Positions 24,401-36,400 of a stretch of DNA of 36,546 nucleotides are shown here, in pieces. The stretch's first letter is position 1. Each line of letters begins with the position of its first letter. Both the position numbers and the translations under genes were made by a program. The notes under the pieces were generated by a model. It saw only the letters and a list, made by a program, of their open reading frames with translations. It did no database searches and had not been told where the DNA came from. The stretch lies in NCBI GenBank assembly GCA_900128565.1, contig LT635941.1, positions 1 through 36,546 of the forward strand, in the 5' to 3' direction. This DNA comes from Stramenopiles sp. TOSAG23-6. Lineage: Eukaryota; Sar.

Positions 24401-27400
24401 ATTTTCTTTTCGTCTCCACATGGAATTTCCTCTCCTGAGTTTGGGCAATAATATCCTTCTGTGCATGGTCCAGGACTGCCTACGCCCCCACCACAATATA
24501 GAGCATTTGTTTCAGTGAGAGATCGACCCTCTATCCAATGATCTTCAGGGCATAATATATCATCATCTGCATAACCACGCCATATACCAACTTTTCCATC
24601 TGTTTCAGCAATGCAGCTAGTCCGTGTATCACGCGATAGCAAAGAAACAAATGAGTTTTCAAGTATACATACATCTAATTTTGTCCAGACTCCAAACTCT
24701 TTAGTTGTAGCATTTACGCTTATGCAATCTGTTTCACCAACACGATCAGACAAGAGTATACTATTTGCATTAACCCAATAACACGCATTTGCTGTATCAT
24801 CTATACATGTACTGCTTTCTGTATATTGTCTGCATTCATTTCCACCAAAGCAACCTTCGGCGCTAATACAAAAAGGACCATACCAAGTACCAACATTTCC
24901 TGTATCATTTGGTGTCTCACATGTTTTAAAACTTTCTCTTTCCAGTAATGTAGTTCCAGCTGCAGTCCACGTACATTGTTCAGTGAGATTGCATGTATTT
25001 TCTTGGGTTTTGTCGGAGCATTCACCAGTACCATAACAACCTTCAACGGCAACGCATACAGCAACAGCTGCAATATTTTTTTCACCGATGAAACAGTAGT
25101 GGTCAAATGGTGGGTCGCAAGGATATTTATACTTACCCAATTCACAATAAAATGCGACCGGGCAAATACTAGGAAGATTACTAGCAGCGGGGCAAAGATA
25201 ACTTGTTTCATCAGAGCCGGTGACACACGATTGAAGACCAAGTCTCTCCGGACAATAATACCCTTCCAAACAAAGTTCTGTAGTATTTGCGTTAGGACAA
25301 TAATATCTTTCTGGACAATAATCCGGTTTCACCGATCCTTCTGGGCAAAAATATTTATATTCTTCTTTCTCTAACTTTGGATCAGAAACAGTTGAATCCC
25401 ATACACAAGATTTTGGTTCAACTGTTGTGTCACAATACGATCCAGCAGGGCATATAACAGGTCTTCTCGATCCTTCAGGGCAGTAAGTACAAGTTTTAGT
25501 CGTATGACAATCATCAACTACTAAACATTGTTTTTCTTTCGCTGAGCTTGCGCAATATTTCCCCGCAGAACAAACAAGAGGTTCAGCAGTACCGCTAGGA
25601 CAAAAAAAAGCATCTTCATCCTCAACCCAACGACCAAGTTGAGTAAAAGTGTAAGCGTCCTCGGTCCAATCACACCCACTAGTGTCACCACACTTCTGGC
25701 GATTTGTTATTTCATAACATGTAGAGTTGCCTTTGCAACCCTTTTCACATTCATATACATTTGGCCTTGTTGATGTTACATCTGCCCCAGTAGATCGCAG
25801 TAGACATCTACCTAGTTGTCGAGGTCTAGTTGCATCAAATGCAGCAGACCATTTACCATGCCAGTGACATTTCTCTTGAGTATCTGCACGACCAACCAAC
25901 ATAAATTCACCATTGCATTGTTCTGGGTTTGGTTCGGCTTTGATTTTGTATTCCCCATCTACAAACTCTAGACAAAGATCATTGCCATCCCATGATACAT
26001 CTTTCCAGTGAAACGTTTTCCCACCTTCGTTTAAAGTTGCACATTGCTCTGAATCTTGACCATACGAAAATTCTGAGTATGCATGAATCCAATTACAACT
26101 TTGATTAGCATCACACGTTGTTTCTTTATCTAAATTACGACAATCCCCTGGCCCATAACAACCTTCTACCACTATGCATATCCCTCGCAATGTTGTAGTG
26201 TCATCGTATACTTCTCGCCAATTTCCGTTTTGACCAGAGGAATTATCCTCACAATCATTTTTAGTTGTACGCAAACGAAGTAACTTCGAGTTTTTAGAAT
26301 ACCAAATGCATCCTTGTTCTTCATTGCAAGCTCCAGTGGTCGTGTTTTCGTTGCACCCACTAGCTCCAAAACATCCTTCTTCGGCCACACACACAGGACC
26401 ATACCACGTACCATTTAAATCGTGACACGCCTTCGAATTACTGGCTGATATTGCTTCTTCGTTGCGAATACATGCACTGCCTTGCCATTTGCTTACCCAA
26501 TCACCAACTTTTCCATCTGAATCGGGGATTGAACACTCTTTTTCCGATTTACGAGAAATCATGATTGAAGTATTTGCAACAATCCATGAACACGCGTCAT
26601 CATCATTACAATCACCTTGATTATTTTGGACACAGTTACTTTCGCCATAGCAACCTTCCTTAATTACACATATGTTTCCATGCCATGTGCCGAATTCACC
26701 TGTATCACCATCTTTAGTCAGACAATCTTGCATGTTTGATACTGTTTCAAGTAATTTATCTCCATTTATTTTCCATTCACAATTGGACCAAGTACAAGAC
26801 GCGACATTTTCACATATAGCATTGTTCATTCCACCACAACATATATCTGAATTTTTCCATACAAAAAGGTCAGAATCCCTAGTATTATTATCCCCTGCAA
26901 TCTCAACATTTGCATTTCTTGAACCAACGTACCATAAATTACACGAACTGAGTGAAATATCTGTATTTTCCAACATTTCGCTGTTTATCCCATCCACAAC
27001 GAGTACATATGTATCTTGATGGTTGGCGTCGTTATCAAATTTGGATACAAACAAATTCATATTTGAGGCAGTTTCTGACAAGGTTGAGATATCCGCGTCG
27101 GGGATGTTTTGTTTTTGTCCTTTCAAATTACCTTCAGTTGTTCCCGCAAGGTAAATACTATTGCTATCAATACTAACATTGAGACCTTTGACATTCTTCG
27201 AATCTGAACTTATGTTATACTGTTGTAGCCTCACTTCCCCATTTGAACTAAACTTAGTAATTGTTGCCACAGAAATATCTGATACAGTTTTAGTTCCCCC
27301 GACCCATATGTGATCAGAAGAATCAAACGCGATACTTTCTCCAGAAGATTTTGTATCGTCGGAATTTTCCCGATGAAAGAAAACAGATTCCCGATTTCCA

Positions 27401-30400
27401 GTTTTAGGATTAATTTGCATTAGCATGATTTCTAAATCGTTAGTTGTTGTTTTTTGAAAACTTGTATCTGCGGTGGTAGGGTCAATAAATCCAGTACCCC
27501 AAAGATTGCCAGACGAGTCTAGGCCAATATCGCGCAGAGAAGCTGAATGAGGCTCCCAATTACCTAATTCTGACGGTGCGAATAATTGAATTCCAGCCGG
27601 ATTATATTTTACAATCCAGTACTCAGTTCCAAAAAGGACTAGTGCATATATATTTCCAGTATCCTCTACTGTCATTGCTACTGGGACTAACTCTCTTAAA
27701 GAATCTTTTTGTGAAGTTATAGATATTTGAAATGAAGAATCTACCTCATCATCTGTGTCGTATATATGTATAAATGTACCAGCATATGTGTTGGACTGAA
27801 ATTTTTGATAAATTAATACGACATCATTGGTATTTGGAGTATTTTTAATAACACTTGCTTCATACCTATAGCCATCTTCACCGATCAATTTGTTTTTTTG
27901 TACGTCATCACTAGAACTGTATTGAATTATAACAATGTCTTGTACACCTGTTATAGCTTTACCATTAATATTTCCCGTTGTGTGCCCCAGTACCCAAGTG
28001 TAAAGTTCATTGGAAGTTATACCAATTCCCTCTGTAATCGCAGTCGTCGCACTATTTTCGTACTGGATAAACTTAACATCATTACTTTTCGGTTTTTCAG
28101 CTGGTAAACACTCGGAAAAGCAACTCCCCTTACTATTGTATTTATCACATTTGCCTTCTCCAAAACAACCTTCCGAGATGACACAAGAGTCTCTTCCAGA
28201 TATATTTTCTTCGTTTATTGTGCAACTGTGATGATACGGTGGATCACAAGGATATTTTTTTTTCCCGCCTCGTATACAATAAAAACTCTTGGGACATTTG
28301 GTAGGAACTTTTGTGCCACTTGGACAATACCAACTAGGATTACCAGGTTCATTGTGTGTAGTATATGTATGATCACAGGGTTTAGGTATTTTGCCAAATT
28401 CACAATAATATCCTTCCNCACAATCTTTTTCGGTTTCTCCATTAGTACATTCTTTTCCGGCCGGGCATTCAACGCGATTAGTTGAACCTGGATAACATAT
28501 GAATGAAGTTCCTTCAGGTGCTCCAAGCATGCATTTTGTTTTTGTTTTAGGAGTTTCACAATAGTAACCTTTGGGACAAATGAGTTTTTCTTTTGTGCCT
28601 TCTGGGCAGTATGATGCCTTTCCATTATATAGTCCACACGGTGTTTGCTCAGAAGCTGATGTCTCACATTCAAACCCGGCTTTACATTTAAGAGGATTTG
28701 GGATTCCACCTTCAACTGTTATAGGGCAATGCCAAGCAAATGTCTCCCCTTCTTCATCGCATGATGTTTTAGTTTCCCCTTCTTCGCAATAATATCCCTT
28801 TCCACAAGGATCTGGGAATTTTGAACCAGCTGGGCAAAAATATGAATGTTCTTTAGATTTAAGATATTCTCTTTGAAATTCCATATTACTGTGACCTGAA
28901 TCCCAGACACAGGATTCCGCAGTAGTAGATAACATACAATAATTACCAGACGGACACGGCAAGGGATTTCTCGTACCTCTTGGACAGTAGATACCATTGT
29001 CATCACATCTTTGTTTATTCATACTATTCGCGCAATAATGACCAACCATACAAATAAGAGGTTCCGATATTCGCTCTGGACAGTATAACGCAAGTTCTTC
29101 TTCAATCCACATTGCAAGGTTTTCGTACCATTCGCAATTTGCCTCACTCATGCAAGTAGTCTTTGAAATTATAGGATTACATAAAGCATTGTTTTTACCA
29201 ACACATTGATAATCACAATAAAGATAATTCCGTCTTGTGTGTGTAACGTCTTCTCCACTAAATATTTCAACACATCTACCCCTAGGCCTTTCATCGTGCA
29301 ATGTTTGTGTCCATGCGGGGCTCTTCTCTAGGATATACGTGTTGTCGCGTTTGGTATACTTTTCGTAGTTATCTGGCCATAAACAAGAAGTTTCAGTATT
29401 CGCAAATCCAAGATGTTGCTCGGAATTGCCTGTATTACAATCTGATGTAGGTATAATCCTTATATCGTCCTCATGATTCTTATTGAATATGTTATGTACT
29501 TCAAGATATGACACACAAATTTTATTTCCATCCCAAGATATTTGTTTCCATGTACCTTGTTTTTGATCCGTACCTTTTGTATCAGCACAGTCAGCTTTTG
29601 TCCGATCGGATAGGATTTCCGAAGAATCCTGAATCCATGTACAACCGTTTGGATTTGATCCACATGGACCCTCCATAATTTCACTTGTACATGAACCATT
29701 TCCGTAACATCCACCAATAATGAGACACATCTCACCATGTTGCCATGTACCTACTTTACCCGTCGTTTCGTCTGGCACAGAACAACTCAATTCATCGCGT
29801 GAATGTAACAGCATCGAGTTTTCATCAGTCCAAGTACAGCCTACTTTACCTTCACAAGATGCTTCGCTATCTTCTGTCGTGCATCTACTTGTACATTCTG
29901 GTGTAGCTTCGCATGTTTCTGTACCTGCATTCCACTCACAAAGATCATTATCTTTACAACTTGTTTCATCGCTATTTGCACAATTTTGCGGGCACATTCT
30001 TTTACCAAAACATCCTTGAAGACTGACACAAACAGGCCCGTGCCATTTCCCATTCTGCGCAACACATGACTCGATATTTCCAGCCGTTACATGCTCAAGA
30101 TTTCCACTTCCATTTATCAAGCAAGCATCACCTTTCCAAGTTCCACCCCATATACCAACTTTGCCAGTATCTTGATCAACTGTTGTGCATGATGTTTCAT
30201 TTGCACGAGAATGTAATACAAACGTGTTACCCGTGGACCATTCACAATTATCAGTGCATTGACTCTTTAATTTACCTTGGCACACAGCATCACTATTTTT
30301 TTTATAGCACCCTTCCGCGAGGACGCAAATAGGGCCGTGCCAGGTTCCGTGTTCATGAGTTATTTCAGAAGCTGTCTGACATGATTTGAAGTCAACACGA

Positions 30401-33400
30401 TCCGATAAAAGTTTTTCACCTGCATTGACCCACAAACAGTTTTCAGTATCACTACAGCTTGATTGATCAGTATTACTCGAACAGTTAATTACCGGTATGC
30501 ATACTTCTGTATCTGAATTCCATGTACAAAGATCAGTTTCATCACAGCTTGATTGATCTTCTTTATTTATACATGTTTGTGAATAGCACCCATCTACAAT
30601 AACACATGACGCAGCTGCGGCGATGTTTTTATTGTCTACCATACATGTATGATGGTATGGGGGATCACAAGGATACTTGTCTTTGCCAGCCTCGCAGTAA
30701 AATCCATCAGGACACCAACTGTCTTTATCGCTAGTATTCGCCGGGCAATAATCTCCTATGCCATCACAAGGTGCATATTGAATTTGACCTGTGCTTGCAC
30801 AAAAATTCCCTTCCGGGCAAATGTGGCATTCTGGGAGTTGATAATCAACTTCGTTATACCTGCCTGGAGAACACAACATACACCCGTCGTTACTAAAGTA
30901 TTCTCCTGGCCCACAAAATTCAAAAACCTTGGTGGGACTCCATGCACTCCAATCAAGTGAAGTGTCCCCATTAGCTGCTCTCACTTTGACGTTATATCTG
31001 TTTGGTTCACGAAGTCGATATAGCCTCACAAATTTATCACCTTCTTTACAATCAAATACTGAAACCAATTGTGTCGATAATGATAAGTCATCACCTTCAC
31101 CTTCTACTTTATACGCTTCTCTTACTTCGTCTACTGTAGCGCTAACATCAAAGCCAAACTTTGATATTTGACGACCACCATTAAATGCAGGACATTCAAA
31201 CATTATAACAAGAAATTCTTTCGGAGTATCCGCAGGTAATGCAACATTCCAACAAGGATAGCTCGAGCCCTCATCACAATCAAACATTCTAAAATAAATA
31301 CCATTTTTTTGTAAAATACTTACAAACACATCTTCTTTATCTCCTTCATCTGTGCGTTTTCGAAAATAGTTCACAGGATCTGGAGGCTTTATGTCTTTTA
31401 TGAGTAAGCTTTGTGTAGGACTAGATTTACCCATAGAATTAATGGCAACCACTTGGACCAAGATATTATGTTTGAATAACATATCAGTTAACACGATAAG
31501 TTTATATTCTGCTGGGCGTGGACACTCTTTATTATATTCTCCTTCTTTCAGGTCAGCACAATGTTTCTCAAATACTTGCCAATCACAATGACTACCATAC
31601 TCTTCGCACTTTTCTTTTGAATCGTTTTTTTCGTCTTTTACGTCGTTATGCGCACAACCATGACCTTGGCATTCAGAATAATCATAAACTATCTTATATT
31701 TCATAAGAGGTGTTCCGGAATCTGTACCACCGACATCTGGAGCCTTTATTACAATAGTCCCAAAGGAGGAAAGAATTTGTGTTGGGATGGCGTTTTCTCC
31801 ATCTATCCAAAATGGCGCGCTTATTTTTTGACAAAACCCGGTTAGTGATACTTGGAAAGTCATGTATAATTCATCCCCAGAGTTCAGTTGAAGGTCTGCG
31901 GGTACGTCGAGCAATAATGTAATTTCATTATAGTTTATTTTCACTATTTGGCCAACGAGATACTTATCTGCCGTGTATATTTTCATTGCAATATTATAAG
32001 CATTGGTAGCATCCTCTCCTGAAACTGTAAGTACTTTCTTATTGTGTGAATCGTATTTTACACCCGTTTGATATATACTCAAACTGTATAATTCGTCAAA
32101 TTCTTCAAGATCTACCTTGATACCATCGTGAAATGTTATGTCCGCTTCCCATGAACACTCTGCACGTATACATGCATACGCTGTAATATGTTGTGCACAG
32201 TCACTACTATTTTTACAAGATAAGTTCTCCACTTCTGATAATCTCCCAATTTCATTTCCCTTTGAATCATACACCATTTCATTTACCTGTAACTTCATAG
32301 AGGAACCAGAAACTGTAAAATTTGTTTTACCTTTAGAAGTGTCATCAATAACATATAACGTTGTATCCCCTCCACAAACATCACATTCAATTTGTTTTTT
32401 AGCAACTTTTCCAGGTACAGTACATTTATCGGGTATAACCGAAGCCGCCAGAGAAGAAGAACCAATTACAAATGGAACTGGTAAATATGAATGATCGCCT
32501 CTCCATGAGCAATTGTTCTTACTATCTTCACACGACTCCTGTTCCATATGCCGATTACATTCTCTTATTTGCGGAGGTTCTTTTCCTTTTTTGATATACA
32601 TAGAGTATATTTGGTGCAGAGTGTGATCTTTAGGGTTATCACATTTATCCTCGTAGAGATAACAACAAAAAGGAGAATGATTTTTATATGCAATCGCATT
32701 ACAATTGGGAAGTTTAAGGCAATCATTTTTACATGATTCAAGATTAGATGGTTCGTGGTCATCGAGACACTTTCCCCAACCATAACCACTTAAAAATGCA
32801 TATCCTCCCTTATTTTCGCCAAGTTCAGACAGATCATCACCATCATCAAAGTCAGATTCAGGTCCAATGCACAGTTCTTTATTTCCATCTTTTACAATAG
32901 TCCCAGGTCTAAAATCATCCATATAAGAAGGCCCTATACACCCATTTGTGTTACTATAACATATATTATAACTTGTTGAATCGACCATTGCATCTTCCCA
33001 AGAACAAGAATGATTTTTACAGTCATCCTTTATTTCATGTTTTGAACAGTCAATAGGATCCCCAGAACAAACTTCCTGGGACCATGAACAAGAATGTTTT
33101 TGACATGTTGTTTCTGNTACATGTTTTGCACAGGCTATATAACGTCCTTTACAAGATGCAGAGAATGTGACATCTACTGTACCGTAAGACATTACGGACG
33201 AATTTTCTTCAACCTTGGTCTTTGTTACGTTTATTGGTTTTGGACCAGCAGCTGCATTTGAGAAACTTTCGCATTCATCCTCAGTGACTACAATTCGAGG
33301 CGTCTGGAGCCAAGTACGATCTTCATCACGTTTAAAACTTTCTATCTCAAAACCAAGTGTTGTTGTACTATCATTTCGAAGTAATCCTGTGAAAGATAAA

Positions 33401-36400
33401 AGTTTTGGTGTTTGAATACATGCTATTGCGCCTTCTCCCCAAATGTATTGTCCGTTGGTACACATCTTACATGATGAGTTTACATTATCCCCTGGCGTGG
33501 TGCTCGTTCCGGGAGCGATAATGCCTTTGATTTCGGAATATCTACCATTAGGGCATAATAAACAATCGGAAGAACTAGCATGATTCTCGGCAGTGTCTTC
33601 GTCAGAAATATATTTACCCTTATCACATAGTTTGCAATCAGTGGAACCTACAATTTCTTGATATTTACCAGGATCACAAACTTCACAATTTAAGATTCTC
33701 CTATTCTCAGCTACTGGGTGTACCGATGGATTATATTTACCAGCATCACACCCTATACACATACCCTCCCACTGACAAACTTCTGTCTCCTCCCCATCCA
33801 CTGTCTCTGTGTGACATGTGTATACTCTATCTGGAGCACTATGAGCTTTATGACTGTACCTGCCTGAAGGACATACTATACAATCATCAATGCCATTTGA
33901 TTTATTACTTATTTCAACATCCGTGGGGGAACCATCTTCACAATCTTTATCCTTTTTTTCATTATTATCCAACTCGCAACGAGAACCAATAGGCGTTTCA
34001 GGTAAATATGTACCTGCAGGACACCCAATGCAATCATCTGAAGATTTTTGTCCATCAATATCTTTCCAATAACCAGGGGGGCAAATTTTACAATCACTGT
34101 AATGATCATGAAATGTTTCGAGACTTCCATCTGCCGAACCACCTGGGTCATCATTGTATCTACCAGTAGCGCAAGTCTGACAACTACTTTCACTAACCTT
34201 GGGTTGATCATTTGTTGAATCCCAATACTTACCGGGCCCACAAACAATACAATTCGATCTATCGGTATGCTTTTCAGCATTCGTTTTATCGGGGTTAAAC
34301 GATCCATCTGGACATTCTAAACATTTATCTACAGATATACCCGCTGACGACCCTGGATTATATGTTCCTGCTGGACATACTGTACATGAATTTATAGATG
34401 TCTGACCTTCTTGATCTTGAAAAGTTCCCCTTGGACAATATTCACAGGCACTTTCTGAATCATGGTACAAGTGATAGCTACCTTCGGGCTTGCCCGTAAA
34501 GAAGGCGTTATGTCGTACTAGAGGGATCCCGTCGTTTGTCATCATAACACGGATATTGTCCTCCGTATCGTTCTGCATTTTTAAGTATTTCTGGTACTGC
34601 GACGTGTCGCCAGTTTGTTCACCGTCCTTAAAGAAGGCGTCTTGCTGTGATGTGGGAATTCCGTCGTCGGTCATCTCGTCGCGGATATCGTTCTCTGACG
34701 TATTCTGTATATCGACGTACTTCTGGTACTGTGGCAGTGAATTCATCGGTGGCCCAGCGTCGTCTGTAGCAATTCGCCCACCCATTTTATCATTATATCT
34801 TGCCCGAGGACAATTTATACATAAACTCCCACCTCTTATATTTTGATATTTTCCAGGATCACATACAACGCAATCCGAGACCTCATCATGTGCGTCAGCA
34901 GTATTTATATTGGCTAGACTCTTCCCTGCGTCGCATTTTATACAAGATGTATGCACAAATTGGCCAACCAATATATTGTACTTCCCAGCAGGACATATTA
35001 TACAATCATCGATATTATCGTGCTTGGATGCGGAGTCACCTGATGGTCTGTATGTACCTGCCGGACACTGAATACACTCTGTAGATTCTAAAGTATCAGT
35101 ATATTTACCAGCTTCACAAAGCTTACATTGTATATCTAATGGGTCATTAGAAAATGTACCAATTGGACAGGGAGTACAGGATGTCGCACCTAGACGTTCA
35201 TCTACCACGGATCCTTCAGAACACTGATTGCAAGCCACAGGGGGTGTTTTTGAATTTTGGGCTTCGGTAGTATATTTTGATAACGAACATAATGTACAAT
35301 TTTCGGATCCAGCATACTCCGAATATTTACCTTGATCGCAGGTAATGCATTCTTTTCCAAAAGGAGAAAATTTCCCAGCCACACATTCGTCGCATTTAGT
35401 GAAATTTTCAGTCGTATACGAACCAGCAGGGCAAATTTTGCATTCTGTTTGTGACGTATCTTCAGTATACTTCCCTTCCGCACAAGGAATACATTCTCTT
35501 GAGTTATTCCCCCCCTCGTTGTACTTGCCAGCTTCGCAAGGTAGACATAGTCCTCTTGTATACTTGTAGTTTTCTCCCTCTGAATTGGTGAGAGGCCAAA
35601 ATTTTTCACCTTCTTTACATTTTCCACATATTGCATCTGTACTAGTAGTACCCGGTATAATCACACAATCCTCCCCAATGTGTTCACTATGCGCAATACA
35701 AGATTCCGAGCCAAGATATTTAGTAAACTTTCCATCCGGGCAGTCTGAACAAGTACCATCAACATAACCCCTGCTAGAATCTCTAAAACTAATAACAACT
35801 TTTCCGTGGCCATCATGATTGCTTGGATGTACGGTGTGTTTTATGTATTCGATTTTTCCAAGATCACCATCTTCACCATTATCTTCGAGATTTGTGGCAA
35901 TGAAACTTGCCCCCCCCTTTACCTCCTCTATTATCAGTGATGTGCACACTTCCTGAACTATTTTCACCGGAGTATCCAAAGTCTCCACCAATCCAACCAC
36001 CTCCACCACCACCAGCATTTCTACCGCCATTACCACCACCACCAAATCCACCCAATGAAAAGGTGACATTTCCACCGATAGCACCATCTTTGAATGATTT
36101 ACCACCTCCAGCTGGAAAATTTGATTGTTCAGATATATCCACATTGTACACCAAATTATTTGAAAGCGATTCACAAGTCCCACCAACACACTCAGAATAC
36201 TTTGATTCCCATTTACATGAAGAAATTTCGACGCAAGTTTCAATTGTTTTTCCCGAAGCACATTTTGGAGAGTTATCATCGCTAGTGCATGCAATGTTTT
36301 CATCAAATGAAATTTCAACGCCCAATACACAGTTTTGAAGAAGGCATGCTCCATCATTTGAACATTTGGCGGCATTATCTGCATATTGAGGATCTTCCAC

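Noticed and set aside
35907-36338. Plus-strand proline-rich frame (PPPLPPL...)
   Set aside because: It is the antisense of the glycine-rich repeat, since GGN on one strand reads as NCC-rich proline codons on the other. The same shadow exists at 12108-12389.
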